From assembly GCA_014859895.1 (NCBI GenBank), contig JACZKS010000052.1, forward strand, positions 1 through 53,712: a stretch of DNA of 53,712 nt, given 5' to 3'. Made by a program: the position numbers and the translations under genes. This stretch comes from Rhodospirillales bacterium. GTDB taxonomy: Bacteria > Pseudomonadota > Alphaproteobacteria > Rhodospirillales > Shumkoniaceae. Shown piece after piece: positions 16,160 to 26,019 of the stretch. The notes under the pieces were generated by a model that searched no databases, was not told where the DNA came from, and saw only the letters and a program-made list of their open reading frames with translations. The stretch's first letter is position 1. Every line of letters begins with the position of its first letter.

Positions 16160-16891
16160 ATGCCCCTACGCGCCGCTGACACCACCCGCCTCTACCAGCA
16201 GGTCGCCCAGCAGATGGAAGAACGCATCCGGGCCGGCGAGTTCAAAGTGGGCAACCGCCTGCCCGCCGAGCGCACACTGATTTCGCACTTCGGGGTCAGC
16301 CGGTCGGTGTTGCGCGAGGCGCTGATTGTGCTGGAACTCAAAGGCTTGGTGGACATCCGGGTGGGTGCCGGAACCTTCGTCGTCGAACCGCGAGACGAGA
16401 CGGCGGCCAAGAGAGAGGCCGGTCTGTCCTTTGACGACGCCGGTCCCTTCGACATCCTGATGGCGCGACGCATGGTCGAAACCGAGGCGGCGCGACTGGC
16501 CGCCCTCACCGCGGCTCCGGACGATTTGGCCCGCATCAAGGCGGCGCTGGACCAGATAGAGCAGGACACCGCCCCCTTCGTGATGCGGCATGTCGCCGAT
16601 CGCGCCTTCCACATCGCCATTGCCAAGGCCACACGAAATCCGGCGCTCGTCACCATCGTTTCCGGGCTGTGGGATCGCTACCGCCGGTTCATGATCAGCG
16701 AGGCCGGGGAACTCGCCCGGCGGCCGGAGAACCTTGGCCCCGCCGTCGCCGACCATCTGGCCATCTACACCTGTCTGGTCGACCGCGACGGCAACGGGGC
16801 AGCCGCCGCCATGCAGGCACACCTTGACCGCGTCAGTGCGTTCCTTTCCAGCTTTCGCAAGCGGCCGCCAACACCGGTCGGAGGGCCATAG
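16160..16891 (+). CDS. GntR-family regulator, FadR/FCD subfamily (sulfatase2 operon)
   Basis: 243 residues. The winged helix (about residues 8-75) has RIRAGEFKVGNRLPAERTLISHFGVSRSVLREALIVLE. The FCD domain has DRAFHIAIAKATRNP with the Asp-x3-His pattern and ADHLAIYTCL. The ATG at 16160 with AGAGTGGA upstream was chosen; longer readings run through the operator. It is divergent from sulfatase2, and the same 15-bp sequence stands at both promoters, so it most likely represses both and is released by the imported ester or a breakdown product. Confidence 0.92.
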   Translation: MPLRAADTTRLYQQVAQQMEERIRAGEFKVGNRLPAERTLISHFGVSRSVLREALIVLELKGLVDIRVGAGTFVVEPRDETAAKREAGLSFDDAGPFDILMARRMVETEAARLAALTAAPDDLARIKAALDQIEQDTAPFVMRHVADRAFHIAIAKATRNPALVTIVSGLWDRYRRFMISEAGELARRPENLGPAVADHLAIYTCLVDRDGNGAAAAMQAHLDRVSAFLSSFRKRPPTPVGGP

Positions 16892-16918
16892 GCCATCGAT
16901 TCCGGGGACCAGCCGGCC

Positions 16919-17926
16919 CTAGCGCCCGCGCTTCAGCATGAAGGCGTAGACGCTGACGGCGACGGTGATGAGCAGGCCGTTGAGGAAACGAACCCAGAAG
17001 CCGGTCAGCCCGATGGCGATGATGCCGGCCTCCAGCGAGCCGATGATGACGACGCCGATGAAGGTGCCGAAAATCGTTCCGGCGCCGCCGAACACCGACG
17101 TTCCGCCGATAAAGACGGCAGCCAGCGTGGTCAGCAGCATGCCGTCGCCCTGGGTCGGCCAGAAGTAGGTCACCTCGGACGTCGTGAAGATGCCGGCGAG
17201 CGCGGCAAAAAATCCCATCTGCATGAAGGCGATGATCTTCACCCGCTCGACGTTGATCCCCATCATGCGGGCGCTTTCCTGGTTGTCGCCGACATAGAGC
17301 AGGTGGCTGCCGTACCGATGGCGGCGGTAGACGAATGCAAAGCCGACGGCCAGCGCTACGAACCAGACGAACTGAACCGGGATCACCCCGAACAACCGGC
17401 CGACGAACACGTCGTAAAGCGGGGAGTCGCGCAAGGCGACCAGGGCGATGCCCTTGCCCTGGGACATGACGTTCACCAGCCCCCGCCACAGGAACATGGT
17501 GCCGATGGTGGCTACGATCGACGGCACGCCGATGCGGGTAATGATGAGGCCGTTGATGAGGCCGGTAACCAGGCCGACGCTTAAGCATCCGACAATGGCC
17601 AGGCCAAAGCTGCCGGTGGTGACGAACACGGTGCCGAACACCCAGGCCGAGATGCCGACGATCGAGGGGAAGGACAGGTCGATCTCGCCCAGCGTGATCA
17701 CGTAGGTGGCCGCCAGCGCCATGATGCCGAAGAAGGGCATCGTCGTCATGAACGACTGGTAGATCTGAAAATGCATGAAGACGAGCGGATTGCCGACGAG
17801 AAACACCGTGTAGAGGATCACAAGGATGCCCAGGATGCTGATCTGCAACCGGTACTCGCGGACGAAGGCCGAGGCATTCCAGGTCCGGAGGCCCGTCGGA
17901 GCCGCGCCGCCGTTTTCGGCTGTCAT
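16919..17926 (-). CDS. Sugar ABC transporter permease, Rbs/Frc type
   Basis: 335 residues with about nine to ten membrane helices. Typical motifs of the RbsC/FrcC family are ITLGEIDLSFPSIVG (near residue 80), GLINGLIITRIGVPSIVATIG and AAVFIGGTSVFGGAGTIFGTFIG. The start overlaps the ATPase stop by 4 nt (ATGA). It is the last gene of the minus operon binding protein-ATPase-permease, and it converges on gntR2 with a 27-nt gap. Substrate unknown; the arabinose locus next door makes a pentose plausible. Confidence 0.92.
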   Translation of the reverse strand: MTAENGGAAPTGLRTWNASAFVREYRLQISILGILVILYTVFLVGNPLVFMHFQIYQSFMTTMPFFGIMALAATYVITLGEIDLSFPSIVGISAWVFGTVFVTTGSFGLAIVGCLSVGLVTGLINGLIITRIGVPSIVATIGTMFLWRGLVNVMSQGKGIALVALRDSPLYDVFVGRLFGVIPVQFVWFVALAVGFAFVYRRHRYGSHLLYVGDNQESARMMGINVERVKIIAFMQMGFFAALAGIFTTSEVTYFWPTQGDGMLLTTLAAVFIGGTSVFGGAGTIFGTFIGVVIIGSLEAGIIAIGLTGFWVRFLNGLLITVAVSVYAFMLKRGR

Positions 17927-18684
17927 TGCAGGGTTCCCGTGTGATGGAGTTGAACCATGGTGGCGATCAGTTCGTCCTGCGTGATCTCCGACTTGGCGAA
18001 CTGCGCGGCCACCCGGCCGCGATCGAGGATCACGAAGCGATCGGCGACGTCATAGACATGGAAAATGTTGTGATCGATGAAAATGGCGGCTTTTCCCTGG
18101 TCGCGGAAGCCGCGCACGAAATTCAGCACGCGGTCGGTTTCCCGGATCGCCAGGCCCATCGTCGGCTCGTCGAGAATGATGAGATCGGCATGGAAATAGA
18201 GGGCGCGGCCGATGGCGACCCCCTGCTTCTCCCCTCCCGACAGCACCTTCACCGGCGAGTCCGCGGTGATCGCCGTCGAGGTGAAACCCATGTGTTCGCG
18301 CAACAGCCGCTCGGTTTCGCGGCGCTGCGCCGCAACGTCCATGAAGCCCAGGGCATTGGTGATTTCACGTCCGGCGAAGACGTTGCGCCACATTTCCTGA
18401 AGGTCGGCCAGCGCGCGTTCCTGATAGACCGTCTCGATGCCGAGCTGCCGCGACTGACGCACGGAATGAAGGGTGATCTTTTCGCCCTTGTACCAGATCT
18501 CGCCATCGTTCGGCCTATGGACGCCGGTGATGATCTTGATCAGCGTCGACTTGCCGGCCCCATTGTCGCCGACCAGGGCGACGATCTCTCCGTAATTGAC
18601 CTCGAGGTCGACGCCCCGCAGGACCTGCATCTTTCCGAAGGACTTGGTAATCCCCTTCATGATCAGCAGTGTCGGGTCGGACAT
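17923..18684 (-). CDS. Sugar ABC transporter ATPase, single-domain (FrcA-like)
   Basis: 253 residues with one ABC domain: Walker A GDNGAGKSTLIK near residue 40, signature LSGGEKQGVAIGRAL near 140, Walker B LIILDEPTMGL and the switch His in IFIDHN. Most sugar importers of this class have two fused ABC domains; a single domain is typical of the fructose-type FrcA subgroup, so two copies should assemble. The start MSDPTLLIMKG at 18684 was chosen; longer readings enter the gap after the binding-protein gene. A 95-nt gap with a hairpin separates it from that gene. Confidence 0.92.
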   Translation of the reverse strand: MSDPTLLIMKGITKSFGKMQVLRGVDLEVNYGEIVALVGDNGAGKSTLIKIITGVHRPNDGEIWYKGEKITLHSVRQSRQLGIETVYQERALADLQEMWRNVFAGREITNALGFMDVAAQRRETERLLREHMGFTSTAITADSPVKVLSGGEKQGVAIGRALYFHADLIILDEPTMGLAIRETDRVLNFVRGFRDQGKAAIFIDHNIFHVYDVADRFVILDRGRVAAQFAKSEITQDELIATMVQLHHTGTLQ

Positions 18685-18739
18685 GACGTTGGCCCCATCT
18701 GTGGAGACTGAGAAGTGCTCGGTTCCGAGAGAGTATCGG

Positions 18740-18767
18740 GGGGCTGGCCCCCCTCGTTGCCAGCCCC
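18740..18767 (-). promoter_or_regulatory. Hairpin after sugar-binding-protein gene
   Basis: GGGGCTGG (18740-18747) and CCAGCCCC (18760-18767) form an 8-bp perfect stem with a 12-nt loop, just after the binding-protein stop and before the ATPase start. No T-run follows. It probably stabilises the upstream message or reduces readthrough. Confidence 0.5.
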
Positions 18768-18779
18768 TCGACCCGCCGC

Positions 18780-19781
18780 CTATCGGATGGCCTTTTCCGC
18801 GAGCGGCGCCACCTGCTCGACGTTTGCCTTGGTGATCAGCGCCGCACCGGTATCGATGTTCATGCCGGCAAAGCCGAACTTCTTCGTCAGATAGAGCTGC
18901 ATCACCGGAAGGAAGCCCTGGAGGAACGGCTGCTGGTCGAGAACCACCGAAACCCAGCCCTCCTTGATCGCCTGGGCGGTCGGCGCCGAAAGATCGAAAC
19001 CGGCCCCGCAAATCTCCCCCGGTTTCTTGCCGGCCGCACGATGATAGAGGCCCTGCGTGGCGGTCAACGCGCCGTGGTCGGTAACGGCCGCCTTGAGATC
19101 GGGATTGGCGGCGGAAAGGCTCGAAAAGGACGGCGCCCCCTGGGCCGCATCCTTGTTGATCTCGTCCGAAATCTCCAGGTAGATGACCTTGGCGCCCGCT
19201 TTCTCAAGGGCATCGACGATGCCCTGGGTCCGTTGGCCGCGCCCGGGCTGGCCGAGCAGTCCCCACACCAGCACCTTGTCGCCCGCCGCCAACTTGCAGG
19301 TGCCGAAGGTAGCCTGACCCAGGTTGAATCCCGAATCGTACAGCTTTTGGCCGGCGTAGCCGAACCCGTCCGCCTTGTATTGCGACTCGTACTTCGGCAG
19401 ATCGACGTTCGCCGTCGTCACGATGATCCCTTGTTTGCGGGCTTGGTCGATGAGCGGCCCGAGCGCCGCCTCGCCGGGATGCCCCATGATGGAGATCCCG
19501 TCGGGCCTGCGCGCGATCGCCTCGCGGAACTGGGTGACCATTTTCTCGGGGTTCCACTCGGACCACACGTAGTCGACCCGGCAGCCGGTCATGTCAGCCG
19601 CCGCTTTGGCTCCGTTATAGACGATCGATGCGAACGGCCCCCCTTCGGGTCCGCCAGGGAAGAACACGAAATTCAATCCTTTGCAGTCGAAGTCCTGGGC
19701 CGCCGCCGGGGTTGTCGCGATCGCGGCCGCCAAGGATGCCGCGCAGAGAAAAGCGAGAGTCGATATTCTCGTGGTCATCAT
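18780..19781 (-). CDS. Sugar ABC transporter periplasmic binding protein (RbsB/FrcB-like)
   Basis: 333 residues. The signal peptide MMTTRISTLAFLCAASLAAAIATTPAAAQ is followed by a type I periplasmic-binding fold; KGLNFVFFPGGPEGGPFASIVYNGAKAAA begins the first lobe. Recognisable segments are PDGISIMGHPGEAALGPLIDQARKQGIIVTTANVDLP and GQRTQGIVDALEK. Tandem ATGs occur at 19779-19781 and 19776-19778 behind GGAGGAGGGAG; the outer was taken. It is the first gene of the operon and lies on the far side of a 559-bp intergenic region from araD that contains an AraC-type site, so it may be in the arabinose regulon, though the site points towards araD. Confidence 0.9.
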   Translation of the reverse strand: MMTTRISTLAFLCAASLAAAIATTPAAAQDFDCKGLNFVFFPGGPEGGPFASIVYNGAKAAADMTGCRVDYVWSEWNPEKMVTQFREAIARRPDGISIMGHPGEAALGPLIDQARKQGIIVTTANVDLPKYESQYKADGFGYAGQKLYDSGFNLGQATFGTCKLAAGDKVLVWGLLGQPGRGQRTQGIVDALEKAGAKVIYLEISDEINKDAAQGAPSFSSLSAANPDLKAAVTDHGALTATQGLYHRAAGKKPGEICGAGFDLSAPTAQAIKEGWVSVVLDQQPFLQGFLPVMQLYLTKKFGFAGMNIDTGAALITKANVEQVAPLAEKAIR

Positions 19782-20104
19782 CTCCCTCCTCCTGGATATC
19801 CGATTACAGCCCCTTTCCGGTGGTCTATTCTTATTGAGCCGTCTCTTGCCGCGCCCACCCACAAAATCTGCGGAGGCACCGGCGCGCCGCTTGTATCCAT
19901 ATCGCCGGCCGGTCATCTCGCCGTACCCGGGCGCCAAGGTGTCGGGTCAAATCACCCGTCCTCAAGGGAGTGCGCAGGCCGCCCGACGCGACTCTCAGGC
20001 CTACCCCAGCAGAACCCCCTGCCGGCTGCCAGCGAGAACATCTCCACGTCCGTGAAGCCCTCCCGGGCAACCGCGCCACACGTCAACCGATCATGGATCA
20101 AAAA

Positions 20105-20140
20105 AGCAGCATAATCCATGTTTTCGACGGAATGGTGACT
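20105..20140 (+). promoter_or_regulatory. AraC-type tandem operator (site A) upstream of araDA
   Basis: AGC (20105-20107), seven bases, TCCAT (20115-20119) match the AraC half-site pattern TAGC-N7-TCCATA. Exactly 21 bp downstream a degenerate second half follows: GAC (20126-20128), seven bases, TGACT (20136-20140). Sites B and C share both halves and the spacing. It lies about 200 bp upstream of araD. Confidence 0.75.
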
Positions 20141-20249
20141 TTCAATCTTTAGGAGAAGATATCAAACTGCAACAATACATTCAATAAGAAAAATAGAATA
20201 GAGGCTGTCGTTCCAATAAATGTCAGGAACGATTGTGTTCTGGCGTGTG

Positions 20250-20272
20250 GACACTAACTTTAAATTGGTGTC
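20250..20272. repeat. Imperfect inverted repeat upstream of araD
   Basis: GACACTAA (20250-20257) and TTGGTGTC (20265-20272) match at 7 of 8 positions around the AT-rich loop CTTTAAA. It is 68 bp before the araD ATG and could bind a second regulator; no partner gene is evident. Confidence 0.4.
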
Positions 20273-20340
20273 ATTACTTATGGCTGCCGTAATATTCGGT
20301 CTTTTTACAGAAACCCGGGAACACGAATCCGAGTGCCGAC

Positions 20341-21093
20341 ATGTTGCTCGATAAGCTGCGCGGAGCCGTGTGCGAGGCCAACCTGGAATTGAACCGCCGG
20401 GGTATCGTGCTTTACACGTGGGGCAACGTCAGCGGCATCGATCGTGGGCACGGCCTGGTGGTCATCAAGCCGTCAGGGATTCCCTACGAGGAAATGCGGC
20501 CGGAACACATGGTTGTGGTCGATCTCGACAACCGCGTGGTCGAGGGGGATTTGCGGCCGTCATCGGACACCCGCACGCATACCGTCCTCTATCGCGCCTT
20601 TCCCCGGATCGGCGGCATCGCCCACACGCATTCCGTCCACGCGGTGGCATGGGCCCAGGCCAGGCGGTCCCTGCCGTGCCTGGGCACGACGCACGCCGAT
20701 CACTGCTCCGGCCCGATTCCCTGCACATCCCCGCTGACCCCCGAAGAAGTCGGCAGGGACTACGAGGCGGAAACCGGCAACGCCATCGTGCGGCGCTTTG
20801 CCGAGGACCGATTGGACCCGATTGCCATACCGATGGTCCTGGTGGCCGGGCACGGGCCGTTCGCTTGGGGTCCCTCGCCGGATGAAGCCGTGCGCAACGC
20901 CGTCATTCTCGAGGAAACCGCCCGCATGGCAACCCTTACCACCGCGGTGGCAGGGAATCCGCAGCCATTGGAGGATTACATCCTCTCCTACCACTACGAG
21001 CGCAAGCACGGAAAAGACGCCTGGTATGGCCAACCGGAGGCCCCGCCGGGCCCCGCGCGAAAGCGGCCGTCGGGGAAGCGTGGCAACGTTTGA
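20341..21093 (+). CDS. araD: L-ribulose-5-phosphate 4-epimerase, class II aldolase family
   Basis: 250 residues. Zinc ligands are visible in GGIAHTHSVHAVAWAQ (His-x-His near residue 98) and VAGHGPFAWG, with the phosphate-binding GNVSGIDRG and KPSGIPYEEM segments near the N-terminus. The GTTHADHC segment and overall length are characteristic of AraD/SgbE/UlaF epimerases. It converts L-ribulose 5-phosphate to D-xylulose 5-phosphate, the last step of the arabinose isomerase route. It is followed by araA after 16 nt. The relatives UlaF and SgbE use the same substrate, but araA beside it and araB at 31449 settle the pathway. The ribosome site is weak. Confidence 0.92.
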   Translation: MLLDKLRGAVCEANLELNRRGIVLYTWGNVSGIDRGHGLVVIKPSGIPYEEMRPEHMVVVDLDNRVVEGDLRPSSDTRTHTVLYRAFPRIGGIAHTHSVHAVAWAQARRSLPCLGTTHADHCSGPIPCTSPLTPEEVGRDYEAETGNAIVRRFAEDRLDPIAIPMVLVAGHGPFAWGPSPDEAVRNAVILEETARMATLTTAVAGNPQPLEDYILSYHYERKHGKDAWYGQPEAPPGPARKRPSGKRGNV

Positions 21094-21109
21094 ACTTGGG
21101 GAGAACGCG

Positions 21110-22507
21110 ATGATGACGTCACAAAAACCGGTCATCGGGCTGCTGGGCATCATGCAGGAGCTCTATGACGACATGCTCCCCGGCATCACCCAGCGCCAGG
21201 AGGACTATGCCCGCCAGGTGGCGGCGCGCTTGGCCGACCGGGTCGACATCCGTTTTCCCGGCGCCGCCCGCAACCGCGACGACATCGAGCGCTATATGCA
21301 GGGCTTCGAGGCCGAGGGCTGCGAAGGGATCATCGTCGTCAACCTGACCTATGGGCCGGCCCTGCGCATCGTCAACGCCTTCCGCAACGTCCGGCTGCCG
21401 GTCATGCTGGCCAACATCCAGCCCGAACCGGCGGTGACCGCCGGCTGGGACATGTCGAACCTGACCTACAACCAGGGCGTCCACGGCGCCCAGGACACCG
21501 CCAATTCGCTGATGCGCTTAGGTGTGCACTTCAAGGTGGTCACCGACAACTGGCGGGCCGACAGTTTCGCCAAGTCCGTCGGCGATTTCGCGTGCGCGGC
21601 CAGGGCGGTCAAGCGCATGCGCAAGGCGCGCATCGCCATCATCGGCCAGATGCCCGGCATGGGCGACATCCTGACCGACCCCCACGCCTTCATGCGCAGG
21701 CTGGGGCCGCAGGTCGACCACGTGAACATCGGCCTGATCGCCCAGGCGATGGAGGGCGTCAAGGCGGCCGACATCGACGCCGTGATCGCCGCCAACCGCG
21801 CCAATTTCGAGATCGACGAGGCCATCACCGAGGAAAGCCACCGCTACGCCGCCCGCCTTCAGGTGGCGATAAAGACGGTCGTCGATGCCGGCGGCTACGA
21901 CGCCTGGAGCCTCTATTTCGACCAGATCGGGCTCGATGGGCGCTTCCGCCAGACCCACATGATGGCCGCCTCCAACCTAATGGCTGAGGGGTACGGCTAT
22001 TCGGCCGAGGGCGATTCGTCCTGCGCCAGCCTGATGGTCGCCGGCTACGGGCTGGCCCCCGATCCGCACTTCACCGAGATGTACGCCATGGACTTCCCGC
22101 TCGACGCCGTGCTGCAAAGCCACATGGGCGAGGGCAACTGGAAGATCGCCCGCAAGGATAGGAAACCCCGGCTGATCGACCGCCCGCTCGGTATCGGCGG
22201 GCTGGACAATCCGCCGACCGTGCTGTTCCAGGCCCAGCCCGGCCCGGCCACCCTGGTTTCCCTGGTTCCGGTGGTCGGCGAGCACTACCGGCTGGTGGCC
22301 ACCCAGGGCACCATCCTCGAAACCGAGGAACTCCCCAACGTCGAGATGCCCTATTTCATGATGTGCCCGCAGAACGGCGTCCGCGAATGCCTGAACGGCT
22401 GGCTCAGGAACGGTGGAACCCACCACCAGGTGCTCCACCTGGGCGACACCCGCCCCCGCTGGCGGACTTTCTGCGAGCTGCTGGGCATCGAGTACGCCGA
22501 GGTGTAG
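21110..22507 (+). CDS. araA: L-arabinose isomerase family protein
   Basis: 465 residues starting MMTSQKPVIGLLGIMQELYDDMLP behind a GGGGAG site. Candidate catalytic residues fit the fucose/arabinose isomerase superfamily: Glu in MAEGYGYSAEGDSS (two acids as in AraA), His in LQSHMGEGNWK, and His in THHQVLHLGDTRP near the C-terminus. It is somewhat shorter than, and clearly divergent from, the classical 500-residue enteric AraA, so it belongs to a less studied subgroup. It isomerises L-arabinose to L-ribulose, the role implied by araD immediately upstream and araB nearby. It converges with the GH51 gene, leaving a 5-nt gap between the stops. A different aldose substrate cannot be excluded from sequence alone. 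Confidence 0.85.
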   Translation: MMTSQKPVIGLLGIMQELYDDMLPGITQRQEDYARQVAARLADRVDIRFPGAARNRDDIERYMQGFEAEGCEGIIVVNLTYGPALRIVNAFRNVRLPVMLANIQPEPAVTAGWDMSNLTYNQGVHGAQDTANSLMRLGVHFKVVTDNWRADSFAKSVGDFACAARAVKRMRKARIAIIGQMPGMGDILTDPHAFMRRLGPQVDHVNIGLIAQAMEGVKAADIDAVIAANRANFEIDEAITEESHRYAARLQVAIKTVVDAGGYDAWSLYFDQIGLDGRFRQTHMMAASNLMAEGYGYSAEGDSSCASLMVAGYGLAPDPHFTEMYAMDFPLDAVLQSHMGEGNWKIARKDRKPRLIDRPLGIGGLDNPPTVLFQAQPGPATLVSLVPVVGEHYRLVATQGTILETEELPNVEMPYFMMCPQNGVRECLNGWLRNGGTHHQVLHLGDTRPRWRTFCELLGIEYAEV

Positions 22508-22512
22508 GCGGG

Positions 22513-24063
22513 CTACTTCGTCGCCCCCAGGCGGATGACGTTCCAGGATGCCGGGGCCAGCGTGGCCGTGACCTGCTGGCTCTTGACGGTGACGCCCTGA
22601 AGCGGCTTCGGCCGGATGCGGTTGGGGTTCGCCTTGGTGTTCGCCGCCTTGAGATCCCCGTCGTGCATCTCCAGACACTCGGTAACGGAAAGCGCGCTGA
22701 AATCCTTGGCGGTCACCTTCAGCGTCATCTCTGAATCGAGACTGCGGTTGAGCGCGAAGAGGGTCAGGGACTTGGCCTCGGGGTCATGGACGGCGGCCAG
22801 CTTGAGGGTGGGCACCGCCGGAATCGGGTAGGTCAGTTCCTCGGCGCCGCGCGGGTCGTAGTAGGTGGCCGAGTAGGTCGGGGAATCGATCTTGGCCTTG
22901 AGCACGTGGCCGCGCCCGAAATTGCTGAAGTGGGCGAACGGATAAAAGATCGTCTGGCGCCAGGCCGGGCCGCCGGTTTCGGTCATGATCGGGGCAATCG
23001 CATTGACCAGCTGGGCGAGGCAGGCCGCCTTTACCCGATCGGCGTGATTGAGCAGCGACACGCAGGCCCCGCCGAAGGTCAGCGCATCCTCCATGGAATA
23101 GACCTCTTCGAGGATCTCCGGCGCCACCGGCCAGTTCTCCTTGACCCGATCGGTGCGGCTGCGCCGCGTGCGGTACCAGACGTTCCACTCGTCGAAGCTG
23201 AGCATGATGCGTTTGGACGAACGACGCCGCGCCGACACGGCGTCGGCGATGGCGACGACCTCGTCGATGAAGGAATCCATGAGATCGGGGCTGGCCAGGA
23301 AGGCCGCGGTGTCGCCGGCCCAGTTGTTCAGATAGGTGTGCAGCGAGATGTACTCGACGTGATCGAAGCAGTGGTCGAGCACCGTTTGCTCCCACGTCCC
23401 GAAGGTCGGCATGGTCCGCCCCGATGACCCGCAGGCCGCCAGTTCGATCGTGGGGTCGATCCACTTCATCATCTTGGCGGCCTCGACGGCCTTGCGGGCG
23501 TATTCGGTGGCCGTCTTGGCCTCCATCTGCCAGGGGCCGTCCATCTCGTTGCCCAGGCACCAGAACTTGACCGCGTGGGGCTTCGACCAGCCGTGGGCCT
23601 TACGCAGGTCGGAGAGGTGGGTGCCGCCCGGATGGTTGCAGTATTCGACCAGGTTGCGGGCGGCATCGGCATCCCGCGTGCCGAGGTTGACGGCCAGCAT
23701 CGGCTCGATGTTGGCGAGCCGGCACCAATCGATGAACTCGTTGGTGCCGAACGCGTTGGTCTCCGTCGACATCCACGCCAGGTCGAGACGCCGCGGCCGG
23801 TCGCCCACCGGCCCGACGCCGTCTTCCCAGTTGTAGCCCGACACGAAGTTGCCGCCCGGATAGCGCAGGATGGTGGGGGCCAGTTCGCGCACCAGTTCCA
23901 GGACGTCCAGGCGGAATCCCTTGGCGTCGGCCTTGGGATGGCCGGGCTCGAACATGCCGCCGTAGACGCAGCGGCCGAGGTGTTCGGCAAAGGCGCCGAA
24001 CAGGCGGGGATCGGTTTTCCCGATCGTGAAGTCGGGGTGAAGAACGACGTTGGCGGTCAGCAT
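22513..24063 (-). CDS. abfA: Alpha-L-arabinofuranosidase, glycoside hydrolase family 51
   Basis: 516 residues without a signal peptide, so intracellular. The acid/base Glu is residue 173 (CLGNEMDGPWQ) and the nucleophile Glu residue 292 (LSFDEWNVWY), close to the spacing known in characterised GH51 enzymes. RYPGGNFVSGYNWEDGVGP near residue 70 is another family hallmark. It removes non-reducing L-arabinofuranose units from arabino- or arabinoxylo-oligosaccharides. It is the last gene of the minus operon encoding the peptide-type ABC importer, 37 nt after the last ATPase, which indicates import of intact oligosaccharides and cytoplasmic debranching. MLTANVVLHP at 24063 was chosen; GGGAGA precedes it, and an ATG 8 codons upstream has no such site. 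Confidence 0.95.
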   Translation of the reverse strand: MLTANVVLHPDFTIGKTDPRLFGAFAEHLGRCVYGGMFEPGHPKADAKGFRLDVLELVRELAPTILRYPGGNFVSGYNWEDGVGPVGDRPRRLDLAWMSTETNAFGTNEFIDWCRLANIEPMLAVNLGTRDADAARNLVEYCNHPGGTHLSDLRKAHGWSKPHAVKFWCLGNEMDGPWQMEAKTATEYARKAVEAAKMMKWIDPTIELAACGSSGRTMPTFGTWEQTVLDHCFDHVEYISLHTYLNNWAGDTAAFLASPDLMDSFIDEVVAIADAVSARRRSSKRIMLSFDEWNVWYRTRRSRTDRVKENWPVAPEILEEVYSMEDALTFGGACVSLLNHADRVKAACLAQLVNAIAPIMTETGGPAWRQTIFYPFAHFSNFGRGHVLKAKIDSPTYSATYYDPRGAEELTYPIPAVPTLKLAAVHDPEAKSLTLFALNRSLDSEMTLKVTAKDFSALSVTECLEMHDGDLKAANTKANPNRIRPKPLQGVTVKSQQVTATLAPASWNVIRLGATK

Positions 24064-24100
24064 TCCGGTATCTCCCTCATTCGGCATCGCGCGGCCGCCG

Positions 24101-24963
<863 letters not shown>

Positions 24964-24967
<4 letters not shown>

Positions 24968-26019
24968 GCCGTGATTCCCTTCTCGGCGGCGAAGCAGGCC
25001 ACCCGCCGGCCCGGCCCGGCCCATTCCATGACCGGCGTTTCGCGCGAACAGATGCCCATCGCCAGCGGGCAGCGCGGGTGGAAGCGGCACCCCGGAGGCG
25101 GATCGGCCAGATTGGGCGGCACCCCTTCGAGGCCCTTCTTGGGCGCCGCGTCGCCGACCCTGGGCAGGCTGCCGATCAGATGGACGGTGTAGGGGTGCCT
25201 GGGGCTGGCGAAGAGCTCGGCGGTCGGCCCTTCCTCGACGATGTGGCCGGCGTACATGATGCCCAGCCGGTCGGCCAGATTGGCATGGACCGACAGGTCG
25301 TGGGTGACGAACAGCAGGGAGGAGCCGATCTCGCGCTGGATGCCGCGGATCATCGCCAGCACGCCCTTCTGCACGACCACGTCGAGCGCGGTGGTCGGCT
25401 CGTCGGCGATGATGAACTCGGGGCGGCAGACGGTGGCCAAGGCAATGGTCACCCGCTGGCGCATGCCGCCCGACAGCTCGTGCGGATAGGCGTCGAGCAC
25501 GTCGGCCCGCAGGTGCAGGCGCTCCAGATGGCCGACGACGGTATCGAGGAAATCCGGCATCGACCTTCCGATATGGCGGAAGGCGAAGTCGACGAAGGAA
25601 TGGCGGACGCGGCGCACCGGATTGAGCACGCTCATCGAGCCCTGCATGATGTAGGACAGGTGCTGCCAGCGCATGGCGTTTCGCTCTTCGGGCGTGCTCT
25701 CGTAGACGTTGATGCTCTGGCCCCTGAAATCGAACTTCACGCTGCCGCCGACCACGTTGAGCGGCGGCTGGATGGCGCCGGCGATGGTCTTGATCAGGGT
25801 CGTCTTGCCGCAGCTCGATTCCCCCGCCAGGCCGTAGATCTCGTTGGGCAGCACGTGGAGCGAGATGTCGTCCACGGCGCGCACCTCGCGGACGATCCCG
25901 AAGTAGTGCGTCTGGTAGAAGGCGCTGAGGTCGGAAACCCGAAGCACCGGCTGCGGCTGCGGCGCCTCCGCGACGCCCTGGCCGGCCGCGCCGACGGTGG
26001 TGGGGGCCCCCGCCGTCAT
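24964..26019 (-). CDS. Oligopeptide/oligosaccharide ABC transporter ATPase 1 (OppD-like)
   Basis: 351 residues: Walker A GESSCGKTTLIK near residue 65, signature LSGGMRQRVTIALAT, Walker B FIIADEPTTALD, switch His VTHDLSV, and the C-terminal OppD/DppD Cys segment GCRFHPRCPLAMGIC that can hold an iron-sulfur cluster in this family. The start at 26019 overlaps the permease stop (ATGA). A longer reading of the frame up to 26727 lies inside the permease gene and was rejected. It pairs with ATPase 2. Confidence 0.93.

Larger units (their letters stand above)
19782..20340. other. 559-bp divergent intergenic region between the sugar ABC operon and araD
   Basis: The half next to the ABC operon (about 19800-20090) is GC-rich with no gene I can support. 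From about 20095 to 20310 composition turns clearly AT-rich, which marks the regulatory zone: an AraC-type tandem half-site at 20105-20140, CGTTCC/GGAACG inverted arms at about 20209-20231, and an imperfect 23-bp inverted repeat at 20250-20272. No confident -10/-35 pair was found, as expected for an activator-dependent promoter. Confidence 0.6.

Noticed and set aside
19797-20152. Short frames in the araD upstream region
   Set aside because: No ribosome sites, odd codon use and no homology; the area contains regulatory sites instead.
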